DNA from: Malaya genurostris
Lineage: Eukaryota > Arthropoda > Insecta > Diptera > Culicidae
DNA length: 64,000 bases
Assembly (NCBI RefSeq): GCF_030247185.1
Contig: NC_080570.1
Location: forward strand, 153,959,641 to 154,023,640
Direction: 5' to 3'
A program made the position numbers and the translations under genes. The notes beneath the pieces are model-generated. The model had not been told where the DNA came from and searched no databases. It saw nothing but the letters and a program-made list of their open reading frames with translations. This document shows, piece by piece, positions 11,014 to 23,220 of the stretch. Positions within the stretch are counted from its first letter, which is position 1. Each line of letters begins with the position of its first letter.

Positions 11014-14000
11014 TCGTATCAGTGGCGGGCTTGCCAGATTGCGGATGAATGAAACCGACCGCGTGAATGAACGTGCGATCCGCAAACACTAGAAGTGATA
11101 TTACACAATCAGAATAAAGAAAAGGTTGTAGGAAAACAATACGGTTCATAGTTACAAAACCTGTTTTAATGCACCTAGTGGTGTATGGCATAATACTACT
11201 ACATTGATATGCTAGATTTGAATTGAAGTTAGTGGAAATCTTTTCAATCATATGTGAGCTCCATTTTATCACATTTGATTATTATTGTCGTGACTTCCGG
11301 AATCAAAAGCTGGATATCAGCATAGTGACATTCGGTTCATTCAACCATACACTAATATGACCTACAATTTTTTTAAGATTATCTATGGCGATTTGAATTT
11401 TTGAAAAAAAAAATGTACCGGTAGTCGAACTTGGATAAAATTCAGGACTATCAATGGTTTATTTGGTTACAGACTCTCAAGATCTGCAAACTAGAGAAAA
11501 TCATTAGCCAATATAAAGAGGTAGCTTATAAAAAAAAATATTCTCAAAATTGACATTTCTACACAAAGCATCGTACTTCCGGAAACAGGGGTTTGATCCG
11601 AATGAAAATTGGAATATTCTTATGGCAGCTTAATACCTTTCAGTTGAATCTAAGATGGTGAAAATCAGTTCAATCATCGCCGAGAAAAAGTGAGTGACAT
11701 TATTTTCACATATCACCCTGTAATTTGCAGGCCGCTCAGTTCCCCGTCATTCCGTTTCAAAGCGGGACATCAATAATTAGGAAGCATTTCTCTTAAGTTA
11801 CCAGTTTTTCTTTTCGCAGGGATTCTAAGGAAACTGAAAGCCCATAATGATCGCAGATTACTGTAAAATTTTCGTAGTAATGATTCAATCAAACACGATT
11901 TTAATCACATAATCAGTTAACTTCTGTGCCAATAATTCGTTCTTCAAAACTGTGTTCTAATACAGATGATGTATTTGCATTTAACTAGAATAATCTTCAA
12001 AGTAGAAACTAAAAGTAGTTTGATTCTTCGTTCCAAGTCATCAACTTTCTAATTAAAATTGTTTGTTTGACAACGCTGACCGTACCGCAAAACTACCCAC
12101 TAGGAGGCTAGGCTGGAAAAAATCACGATCCGAGAGCAATAAATTTGACATATAGTATAGAGCAAAGGTCAAATTATTGCTTTCCTCCTAAAACGGTTTA
12201 CAGCCTTCGTGACTTGGGCCCAGCTGTCCAGGGCTCATAACGTCAGCTTCCAATGATAATTGCCGGTCACATCGCCGATGTGCATGGGTTTTCAATCTTT
12301 TATTTTTCTTTATCTTCCCGGAGAAGATGGTCGGTCCCACGTCGCACGTTTTTGCATCATTACGCGCTTCGGCGAACCGCGCAGTTTCTCGCCCGTTTCT
12401 CATAATGGCTATGTCGAAAAGTTTCGCCAAATTACCTGCATGTGCTTCAACGATTTTAAATTTTATCTTGCTTATCTGGTTGAATTTTTTTTTTGCCCGG
12501 CTGTTATTATTGTTTGTGTCGAACGTCCGGCTAAAATCTGATGGAAAGGCAAATGTATAGAAATTCGGAATCTTTCGGATCGCAGTTGCAACGGGCAGTT
12601 TCGAAGCTCACTCCGACTTCGACTGGGAACTCCTGCTGGCAAATCAATTTAGTTGGCAAATCAACAAAAGTGTAGACGGAAAAGGTTGAAGCTAGTTTTT
12701 TTTTTTTCTACAAAGGGTAGAAAAATCTCGGCATTTAGTTTTGCCTCTAACATTCCCACAGTATTGCAGCACCAGAAACAAGTAGCCTTATGATAGATTC
12801 GCTATCTTGAACTCGGACTCGGACTCATTTGAAAATGATTTGTAATTTGTTTGCGCTTACAGACATCATGCCGTAGCTGTAAGTAAATTGAGAAGTTTTG
12901 CGGTAATTGACATTTCTGCTGCAAACGAGAGATCGAAGTAGGCGCTGTTCTAAGTTACACTTCCATTGAATGAACCTTTTCATGTCAAACAATGTTTTAG
13001 GTAACTCAACTCTGGCAATTGCAACAAATAGATAAATTGATCAAAACAACATCGTTTTTTTTAATTGCACTACACTGGTGCAGTGCAACAACAAGTCTTG
13101 TAAAAACGAACGAAAATGATGTAAACATGAGCAGTATCCCTTGACAACCGAGTCTTAAAAAATCAATCTGCACATCATCATCACCAACAAAAAGGTCTCC
13201 GGTGAACGACCACAATTAGGTTAAAACCGGGTATAAATAAACGATAAAAAGGTCACACCCTCTGGTAGATAACAATGCAATCAAAAATTAATTAAATTCA
13301 GATTTATTTAATTCGAGAGCTTTTGAGGACAAGTGAGTGTTTAACGCACACATGCCCGCATACGCATGGCTGCCAGATGACTGACTAAACGCTGCCAGCT
13401 GAAAAAATATGGCTGGCAGACATTCTGGTGACCGACTGCCTCACCGCTGCCAGATATACAACTCACGATACGATACAACCGTATCCACCAGGATTTTTCC
13501 ACATTTTTGACATTTTCAGCGAAGGTGAAAAGATGAAAACGCTCGGCTAACTTAGATACAGGCAACTTTGTTTCGTCAAATTGGATTTGACAACCGTCAC
13601 TGAATCAATTTTGGTAGCCATCTGGTGGCCATGGCTGTCCAGGTAGCCAAAACGCTATGCGGGTGGGTTAAGCAGAACCTATACATGGCCTATACCAGAC
13701 CCTGTCAGCTTGGAGCAAACTCAATCTTCAGTTCAGCAACGCCATCGCACGGCATCACATTCAACATATCATGTCAATTGTATGGGTGCACAGTGCTGCT
13801 ATTTTGGCGCGCACGAATTTGACATTTCTCTCCCCATACTTCTATGTACGAAATGAGATGCGAACTCGCCTGTGGCCGCCATGTTCGAAAAAAAGGATGT
13901 TGCCAATGATTTGCTCAGGAAATGTGAGAGCTGGATATCTTGTTAATATGATGTCTTTGCCTATACGCACACTTAAATTATATTGCTGAATCTCGGCGAC

Positions 14001-14534
14001 AAAATGCTGACATTTGCACCGCCGTGTGGTCGGTAATCGTCTCTGTAAAATGTTCAATTGCTGAGAATTTCAGCGATCACAAATTTTGTAACTGTCGAAA
14101 TTTTCAGCCAGTGCAAAAAAATTATAAATTATTTATGATTGAAATAAGCTAGGGTTGAAGGGGTGTGTTTTAACAATCTTTATTTTAATTTAGTACATGA
14201 CAACAGTAAACCATAACACGTCTGAATACTTGTTTGTAGTACTCCTCGAATTCTATACCTGTAAATGAATAGATATCTAAAAGTATATTTGAAAAGTGGA
14301 TTCTTAGGTGTTAAGAAGGCCAAACAATCTTCTTCGCTTATCTTTCGCGAAATATCGCGATGTTTTCCCTCACACAATTTGGATATTCTCCCGATTGCAC
14401 TAGAAAGTGACAGTAAATGACAAACGTTCTTCGGCAAAAGCAAACTCGCTGTTCGAAGATTCCGCAAAGGCATTCGCTGAGTTCGGTGTATTTGTTATTT
14501 ACTGACAAGCTCAGCCGTTTTTCGGTTGATTTTC
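11014..14534. other. Non-coding stretch with dispersed-repeat fragments
   Basis: About 11285-11730 contains diverged copies of the GGAAGTCGGATC-type repeat seen at 50.9-54.8 kb (for example CTTCCGGAAACAGGGGTTTG and CATATCACCCTGTAATTTG). The 36-bp motif at 11742-11777 repeats 5881-5916. From 11780 to 14534 I see no feature; short open frames have no family signature. Confidence 0.45.
11742..11777 (+). repeat. 36-bp motif, copy 2
   Basis: Begins CCCCGTCATTCCGTTTCAAA and ends GGACATCAATAAT. It follows a GGAAGTCGGATC-type repeat fragment. Function unknown. Confidence 0.75.
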
Positions 14535-14748
14535 CAAAAGGTCGTAAGAGCAAGTGACAGTTTCTCTTTGTTTACTTTAGCTTCTATTAATTATAAAGCG
14601 GCTTCCACGTTTATCACTCAACTCTTTGTATTAAAAATATACTCGGAACCTTCGACTTTCGAACAGAATTTAAAATCTAAAGAAAATCACGTTATAATAA
14701 TCGACAAGTAAACAAAGCGAAACTGTCACTAGCTCATATGGCCATTTG
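14535..14748. mobile_element. MITE, TIR ending in GTGACAGTTTCTCTTTG
   Basis: The left end, CAAAAGGTCGTAAGAGCAAG, then GTGACAGTTTCTCTTTGTTT, is inverted at the right as AAGTAAACAAAGCGAAACTG, then TCACTAGCTCATATGGCC. 214 bp, AT-rich centre, no coding function. Target duplication is unclear. Confidence 0.75.
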
Positions 14749-17700
14749 AACAATCAACGGATAATGGTGATGCCTAACTTTGGCAATAAGATGCCCTTTA
14801 CCGAGATATCAGAATATAATCTTAACGAATTTCGGAAAAGAGCATATGAATAACTGAACCAGTAAAATGTAAAAAAAAATGTTGCCGATCTCATTTTTAC
14901 CATGCCAAATCGGTTTTAAGTATGTGTGGAGGTTGGTGTTTACAGGACCTTATTTTCGGTACAAAACCGAAATGGGACCTTGGTAAATAGATTTAGCAAA
15001 TTATTCTTATAATCAAAAAATGACATGTCAATAACACATTTTCATGCATTAGGTATAAAAAAAAACTACATGAGAGTTATGTGTAAAATCTGCTGAAGTA
15101 TTTCGATCAGTTCATACGCACTTGTCTGTCAATTCGATTGCAATTGTAAAACCAATTGAATGTTAAATGCCATACATTTAGAATCAATCTGCTTGATTTG
15201 ATTGATGGAGTTATAAGTCGGGTGGGTAATGTTAGAGACATAACCGGATTGACGTGAATACGAATAACATTGGCTCCCTGAAAATGAAACTGTACCCGAA
15301 AACTCCCGCGAACGACAAACACAGATTAAAATTGGGGCTAAATAAAATACATATAATTAGAATAACTTCAGTATCAAATAGGATAACACACGATAGAAGG
15401 AAACAATTTTTTCTAACACCTCATGTCAGTGAACACTCGCCCAAATGAACGCGGTGTGCAGAAAACGAGAATATGTTTGGCATATTTGGCATACCCACAT
15501 ATTGCAAACCGAGCAGTTGATTGTTCATTCATCCATGCATTGACTGAACCGAAAAATGTGACAGAGCCCATATCTATAGATTCCGTTTTGTGCGAAAGTT
15601 CATACTGTGCACAACGGTGCGTAATTTTTTCAGGCATAATTAAGATTATGATTAAGGCATTCTCAATTACTCATGGTTTATAACCATACATTGTTAGTGC
15701 CTGTTTTACTAGCGAACAAAACGTGACGTAAGCCCACAATACTCAATCACTTTAAAAAAAACCATAACTCTTTGTGTCGGTTTTGCACGATACGCTTTGT
15801 ACGATGATTCGTTCAATTCATGCGGTTGAAATTTTGCGCATCTTATTTTGGCACTGGATTCCACCTTAATGCTCGTTCATACCAAACATTTTAGACAACT
15901 TCAATTCTGAGTGATTTGTGGTTATCTCATACTAACGAAAATTTTAGCGTAAATTGCTGAACGTATTTTCAATAGTATAACGAAAAATGTATGTGTATTT
16001 TCTTGAATACAACAAGTGATATTATGTTTTGCTCAGTCTGGTACAGAGTGAATTTTGAAAAGGCGTCCTATAGTGATGTAAGACGCATTCACGTTAAAAC
16101 AAATGTTTATCGAAAATTTTTGCTTTGTGTCTATTCGTTTCCAGATGGCTCTTCTTTTTCGAATTATTTGTGAAGCTTGAATATAATTCCTTATTACGAA
16201 AACCTAATTTTACAACATTCCCTGTTCGAATGTTTTCTATATCAAGATGATTTCATTGTTCATCCGCTCTCGATCCAAACATCGGCCTTAGAGTCTGATG
16301 TAGTCTTTTCAAATGCAATCTTGAAAAATTTTACGTTCGCTATTGAAATGAGCAGTGGACAGGACTAGATGTTGACCATCGTGGTTCGAATATTGACACC
16401 AATAAAGACAATAGAACAGATGAATTCAATGTAATTACGCATGTAATATGTAACTTTACCTCTCTCTCGAGTGCCACTTCGTAAGTGTAGACATCGAGAA
16501 GCAAAATGAGGATCTTGATGAGTATAAGTCATTTCCACAACTCGCCGGCCTGCTGGATGTTCGGTGTTCACACCAAAAATCGCAGCGAAAGTAGAAAGCA
16601 CTTGGTTTTTCTTAAGATTTCTTTATCTACACGAAAAACATTCGTATCTTTCCTACTAGGTTTTACACGAACATGACATAACCTCACAAAATGGACAGAA
16701 TGAACTTTTTTTGACCGTCGACGTGTATTTGTTTACAGTTTAATCAGTTCATCAGAGGTTCATCGTTTGAATTTAAAAATTGCAAGTCGCCTCACACTAA
16801 ACCGATTTAGAAAAATATCGCTCCTTGATGCTGGAAACGAATACAGGGCAATCATTTTAGTTCTTTTCACTGTGGAACACGTTTTCAACAGGCACTTTTT
16901 CGTCATTTTTCGATTTTTAATGTGCAGTCGCAAAACAAAGCAAACACACGGCAGCTGTCAAAGATGAACGCGATTCATCGTCAGTTCATTTGTGTCGTCA
17001 TCGTGCAAAACCTAATAGTAACCGAAGAACCAAAAGATAAGTTTGACATTTCTATTGCATATATGGTGGTGGGAACTCAGCAGGGCTGCCAGTTTAGCAT
17101 AGATATTCTCAGGAGGACCGTAATATGCAGCAGAAATCCTTCTTACTGTCTAGTCAGTACATTTGTTTGTGGTACCACTGCATTAGCCACGGTTACAGCT
17201 TCCCGGGACTGGAGTACTGTTGTTTAATCAATTCACAAAGGAGTATGATTTACATTAACATCCATTTCCAATTTTGTTGGCACTTAATTAGTCAAAGTTA
17301 GCAGACGTAAGGACCATGTCCAATCCAATTTTCAAAACACAGAGACACCACTCCTCCGTATAAGCACAACATTCTTTGCATTCCGAAGCCATCGACTCAC
17401 ACACACGGTGTTTACAGTTTGGCCTATTTGAAGATCGCCATCACTTCAATCAAGCCATTCCAAGTGGACCGACGCTGATTCCGATGATTGTACTGAACAT
17501 CTCGTGCGGATTGTGTTACGGCGGAGAAAATCGATCGTTATCGGACAAGATCCTGCTTGAATCAGGCGCAAAATTGATCAAATCGAATCAACTCACACTT
17601 TAGGCAAGTAAATCGCGCTTTTCCCCTCGATCAAAGCGCCTGCACAGCTCCCGGGCGTTTTGCGGCAAACTGCGCAGTTGGAACCGTACAGGTGAGGGTG

Positions 17701-19408
17701 CCGACATCGCCGGAATAACATTACCGTGCCGTGTCAAAACGATCCGAGACGCGCGCCACTCGTCCTCAACCTGACCTGCCGACCGATGGGTTTGCCGCAA
17801 GCCACACAATCGTTTGCTGTTACCGCGACTTTTGTACGATTGATTGGATGTATGGATATAAATTTGCGGGATTTCGATTCAAAATCTTCAGTTAGCGAGA
17901 AATTGAAAGTGATTGATGTAAAGACTTTTGGTCATCAATGATGCGGCACACCTCGAGCTCTCTGAAGCATGCCGCGGTTTGTTCGAGTGTCTTATGACTT
18001 AATGACATGCACTGCAGGCTTCAGGGGTGCGTCATCTTCTTCATCCTTGTCGTCAAGTATTGATTTAACTCTGAGTCGAGAAACGACGCAATTTGTTATC
18101 GTCTCCCGAACGGTGGTTCTGCCCTTCTCTGGAACACTTTCTTTCTTTTATTGTGCACATGACAGTGTATGTGACCATTCCGTTGTTCCATCTGTCGCTC
18201 AACTAACCGAGGTACTAGTTGTTCTACAGCGTGGCCTCAATTTACTAAATTCAACACAAAATCGATTTGCGAGGACAAAAGCACGCATCATGCGTAAGAG
18301 AGATGATTTAAAGCTATTTGGGTAATTCAAAAATCGTTTGTCTGCCGGAGGTTGGGGCGGCCCAACCAGTTTTGGATTGGATATGAATTGGACAAATCCG
18401 CATTTTGTCCGGTATTGCGGCACCCTTGTGAAGAAACGTGCGCATGTGTGTGTTACGTAACAACGCATCCAACGAGCACCACAATCGCACCCTGGCAGGC
18501 ATCATCAGACAAGGCTCCCTCCGCTACCAGACGCAGACTGGGGAACGCTTGGGGTCCAGTTACGGCACTGCTTTCTTCACTGGTGTGCCAGCAGCCTGGG
18601 TCAGGGCGGAGAGGCAGTTTTTCGGTACAAAATAGTGCTGCTGCTTGTCGACCGGATTTGGAGCTCTGAACTTTTAACGCAATTTGAGTCCTTTTTTGCT
18701 GCACCCGGACTGACTGATCTACCATCATACACATCCATTGATGATAGGTTAGCTGTTTGCGTTTGATAAGTAATTGGAAGATGCAGCACTGGAAGGCAGC
18801 GTCGATTTGAACTCTCCGATTGTGATTATGCCGAAACGCAAAAAAAAGTTGGCATATTATGAAGTTAACACAAAAACACCACGCTTTGCGAAATTGCTCG
18901 GCTTGATTGTGGATGGGAGGTGATGTACCAGCCAGTAAGAAGAGAATAATTAGAGGAACTTGATTACGGACAATCAATCATCGAATGAGCGTTTTAGCAA
19001 CGATTTCCTGGAAACACTAGGGTGCTAAAATTAAACCACGTGAACAGTTTAGAGACGAAGAAGAAACGCTACTTTGACACTAAAGGGAAATAAATATTGA
19101 GTGTCATCAGAATTACAAAATTTTGCCTCAAGCAATCCTTAAGAAAACCACAATTGAAACTAATGACTTGTAAGAGGAAACTTCCAAACGTAATCAATTG
19201 TACAAATTGTGAATTGCACCTCCGAAGTTCTTATGAGGTAAACGAGAGTGAACGTGAAATTTCCAAAATCGAACTTTATTTACAAGACGCTGGTTTTAGA
19301 AGCAGCAAGCGACATAAGCACTCTGATGAGACTGTGAAAGTACACAAATCAATGCGAAATTGGTGCCAAAGCTTCAGTCTCTCGTGAGTTACGTCAGAAG
19401 AAGGATGC
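14749..19408. other. Long stretch without a recognised gene
   Basis: Includes a minus-strand copy of the ACTTTACTATGGG repeat at about 16020-16105 and a moderately GC-richer zone at about 17300-18700. Open frames there (up to 174 codons at 18453-18977, minus) overlap each other and show no known domain. The frame at 19097-19387 (96 codons, plus) contains a CxxC pair (NCTNCELHL) but I cannot assign it; it ends just before the element at 19411. Confidence 0.45.
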
Positions 19409-19410
19409 TA

Positions 19411-20816
19411 CCCAAGTAGCAATCCGCAACTAGTTCTGATACGACAAAGTCCAAACTATGTTGCAACAAGAGCACGAATATGTGTTTTATGTTATACTGG
19501 TTAAAACATGGTGACAGCAATGTGACAGCATAACATGACTAGTTACGAAATAGTTATTTAGGTTTCCAATCATAACATCTTTGTGTCATATTGAATTAAA
19601 TATAATTTATAAGCTTTCGTCACTTAATCCTAACATATTTTCAATCACAACAATGCTTCTAGCCACTAGTTGAAAATAAGTTTATTTGACTTCAATAGTA
19701 GCAACCCATAACTAGTTTTGATACCACTTAATCCAACTGTATTGCAACAAGAGCACGAACATGTTTTTTTATGTTATATTGGTTAAAACAAGGTGACAGC
19801 AGTGTTTCTTTATAACGTAAACATTAAACTAACTATCATTTGTAAGTTATCGTTACTTGATTCTAACATATCTTTAATCACAGCTATGTTTTTAGCTACT
19901 AGTTGAAAAAAGGTTTATTTTCCGTTGCGAAACCATCATAAATACGTTAACGTATATGTGAATCGTTACTGTGAATTGATATAGCAATAACTTAGATATT
20001 ATAAGATTATAACATATAATTTCTTCATTAATTCAAGTAGTTATCGTTAAGTTTTCCCAACGTTATGATAACTAAAATGCAAACAAAACCGCCTTTGTTG
20101 GCTTGAATATGGCGAACACAATATGAAGTCTCAAGAAGTGTATGAAACGTAAATAAAACCAGGATATTACTTTCTTCAAAACTACTTTTTGCCGAAAATA
20201 GTGAAAGGCAGAATAGTCAATTTTGTTCTATGCACTGTCATAAACACGAAGAAAATAATATAGGGATTGAACATCGAATGTGATAATATTATAGTTCTCA
20301 TGATATATGAATTTAAAATGATGAGAAATCACTCTACTTGGAATAATTTTGAGCATTCTGAACATAGGGTTATTTTGTTGTTTATTTTTTATATCTTCAT
20401 AAACAGATTCTGATTGAAGGCGCATAAAAAACAGTTGAGTAAAATTTAATTCCACTCGACAATTTTTGGATCGTTATGAAATTTGTACCTTGTATCAAGT
20501 TTGTGACTTAACGTACTCTTCTGCTTTTTTATTGATGATAGAAAAGTATTCTGGATTCATTCAATGTTTATAATGTCGATGGTGACTAAGTTTCAACTAG
20601 TTTACTTGGAAACAAGTTATTTTCAAGTTATGAAAAGATAAGTTATTTCAGTATGGCATAACAACGTAACGACAACATATTTTTAGCCAACTTAACAACT
20701 AGTAGAAACTGCGCTTTTTGAGTCATGCAAGTGGTTAGATGTTAGTAACAATCACTCAAATATCTGGTTGCAAACTAGTCACAAACAAGTTAGCGTAACA
20801 AAAATTGTTACTTGGG
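19411..20816. mobile_element. 1.4-kb non-autonomous element, TIR CCCAAGTARCAA
   Basis: Left end CCCAAGTAGCAATCC and right end inverse CCCAAGTAACAATTT, flanked by TA on both sides (19409-19410 and 20817-20818). The left part is a diverged tandem duplication of about 250 bp: both units contain GCAACAAGAGCACGAA, GGTTAAAACA and CTACTAGTTGAAAA or a close variant. No transposase. A TA duplication is shared by Tc1/mariner and some other groups, so the superfamily is left open. Confidence 0.82.
19416..19925 (+). repeat. Internal tandem duplication, two ~250-bp units
   Basis: Unit 1 is about 19416-19685 and unit 2 about 19686-19925. Shared landmarks in the same order: AACTAGTT, GCAACAAGAGCACGAA, TATGTTATA, GGTTAAAACA, GGTGACAGCA, CTAACATAT and GTTGAAAA. 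The units have diverged by substitutions and small gaps, so the duplication is old. Confidence 0.7.
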
Positions 20817-20818
20817 TA

Positions 20819-22769
20819 CTAGACAGCAAACGTCAGGTGAAGCGATACAAAACGATGGGATGATTTGGCAGGTTTACTTTGATCAAATGTAATTTGCTCG
20901 CGCCCGCTCGATGACATTTCGCACAATGCTGCATGAGTGTAATAGGAATGGCCAAATTCTAATAGTAATACCGACGACACGACCAGACACTCCGAGGAAA
21001 AATCAATACTAAAATTGTCTGCTAGCGGTTCACCGCCAGTTACCAAAAATATAGCGACCCCTTGGTAATGATAAAAAAAATTTCTTCAGCAACACTGTTT
21101 AAGTTGCTATGAAAAAGTTACCAAGGAGCCGCAGAATAAATAAACAAACAATACCAAAGAAACATGGAAGCAAATTTAACAGAACAGTTGTAAATCACTT
21201 TAGTTTATAAGTAGAGAAATAATCAATATTTTAGCGTTTCAGGCATAATTATTTGAACAAGAAAAGCCCGTTGACTTTTCATTGCACGCGTTTGAAACGC
21301 AACCCAGTCGACATGTAGTTAAAGGCAATAGTGGAGCCTCCAAGACGGGAGTTGCAAATGGTTTTAAATTTTGAATCCATAACCATAAGAAATTTAAAAA
21401 AATACAAAAGGAAAATTTCGAAATGTATTTGTATTATTTAACAAGATACCCATCACGTGTCCCACAATACATCAATCGTGCGATTTCTAATGCGTCAGTT
21501 TTTATGAAGAAAATGTATTAAGTGATCATTTCGTGTTCTACAACTTTTTTTGAAATTTCCTTTGTCGTACACAAGCTCAGGTTTCACAAAACTCGCCTTT
21601 ACTTCGTCGACTTCAGCACACCAAAGAACGTGACGGAGCTGTTCCATTTACATTTTGTGTCCTCGGTACCACTCCAAAAACAGCTCAAGAGGTGTTCTAA
21701 TACATTTGATGAACTACACGCTTACCGGATGCTATGCAGTTCTATCAATACCATTTCTGAGTTCAGAATGTACATGCCGGTGATAATTTAATTACAAGTT
21801 CCTGAGGTTTTATCATTGATTTTTTTAATTCAACCATCTTCAGCATATAACAATACTCCACACCTGGACGGTCCTTTCTATTCTATTGAAATAGTACCTT
21901 CCTTTCCGTGATTGCGTAAAAGTAAAAAAAATACATCGAAACCTTCCAGCGGGCCAGTTGCATTTAGGATCTCCGTTTTATGTGAAAGGATCAATGGCAT
22001 GCCCCGTCTCAGTTAAGCTTTTATTTGTTCCGTGCTATAGAATACCGCTATACCTAAATGTATAGCGCGTATTAAATCTATTTTTATATATACTTTACAA
22101 TAGATTTTTTTTTTTTGTACAACTTTGAACCACTTGAAACTTACCTCGATAAGCCGATCTTATTTTCGAGAATGTCAAGGAATTTTCAATTTCCGTGATA
22201 TCATCATTCCCGATCGGCAAATGATTCGGAGCATGTTTTGTTTACATTCTTCATGTCTTCAAAAAACAGTAACCAAGGTTATGGTAACTGTTATTTCAAA
22301 TCAATAATTCATCAACTTGTGTTGCCAGTTTCAAATTTTTTTCAAGAAATTTCGTTTTGACATTACCAGTTACTGAGGGGTAGTTAAATTTGCGATACAG
22401 TTTCGATAGACGAGTGGCAGGTCGTGTCGTCGGTAATACTCCTACATTACAAACGCATCAATTTTTGTCGGTTCACAAAATAGTTGGCTAAGCCCATTTT
22501 TTTGTTTCGTGGTGGCAGTTTAGAAATGTTGAAAAATAAATATTCTGGCAACTCGACGACATCAAAGCATGGCCATAGTTGCTATCGGTTATCTGTTATT
22601 TGTCACTATTGGTAAACAGTAGTAAAATTCTCTTCAAATCACATAAATTTGACTGAATTAGTAATAAATCAGCTGTTGTTCATAGAAACTTTGATTAGTA
22701 AATGATCATTATCGCCTACATTATCGCTCAAGAATAATACATTAGCTATCGAAGACCAAAACTATGGAT
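20819..22769. other. No recognised gene
   Basis: AT-rich, with short open frames only. I see no known domain, RNA or inverted repeat of note. Confidence 0.45.
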
Positions 22770-23218
22770 GATCCTGGAACTTACGGAAATACTGCTCGCG
22801 CTCCGCTGAAACTGAAACCTCCTTCTTTTGCTCGAACGCCTTCAGTATACGTTTATCCAACTTAGGGTTAGCAGGACCTCTTTTTCGACCCGTTTTCGGT
22901 TTATCCTCAAAGGTGTTATCCTCACCGAACTTCCTGATTGCATTTCGTACGGCTTTTTCACTTACTTACCTTCCATTTTTGCTATCTTTCTCAGTGACAG
23001 TCCGCGTTTTGTGCACCATTTGTACACAATTTTTCGACGTTGTTCTGCTGAAAGTCCACGCATTTCGAAACAAACTAATGAAAACGAATAAACAACTGCA
23101 CAAGTGGTTAGAGAAGACTGTAAACAATAGGACGCAACCATAAAAATTGACAGATTCTGAACCTTTGCGAAATGGGAACGGTTTTTGGTTGCGTCCATAC
23201 TTTCTGGGAAAGTCTTTA
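22770..23218 (-). pseudogene. Truncated Tc1-like transposase 5' end
   Basis: On the minus strand, the end near TATAAAGACTTTCCCAGAAA is followed by a leader and a start codon at 23063. The N-terminal part reads MRGLSAEQRRKI, then SLRKIAKMEGK, typical of the helix-turn-helix DNA-binding region of Tc1-type transposases, and continues in a second frame with VSEKAVRNAIRKFGED and TGRKRGPANPKLDKRI, the linker and second HTH region. A one-base deletion near 22971 breaks the frame and creates a stop. Similarity ends near 22770, so the whole DDE/DDD catalytic domain is missing. The sequence resembles the mosquito DD37E group, but the catalytic residues that would prove it are absent. This is a dead 5' fragment, about 95 of roughly 330-350 usual residues. 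Confidence 0.8.
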
Positions 23219-23220
23219 TA

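Noticed and set aside
17085..17100. CAGGGCTGCCAGTTT as a hAT left terminus
   Set aside because: No inverted partner or target duplication downstream.
18453..18977. 174-codon open frame on the minus strand
   Set aside because: Longest frame apart from the transposase, but no recognisable domain; three other frames on both strands overlap it in a GC-richer zone, which lengthens chance frames.
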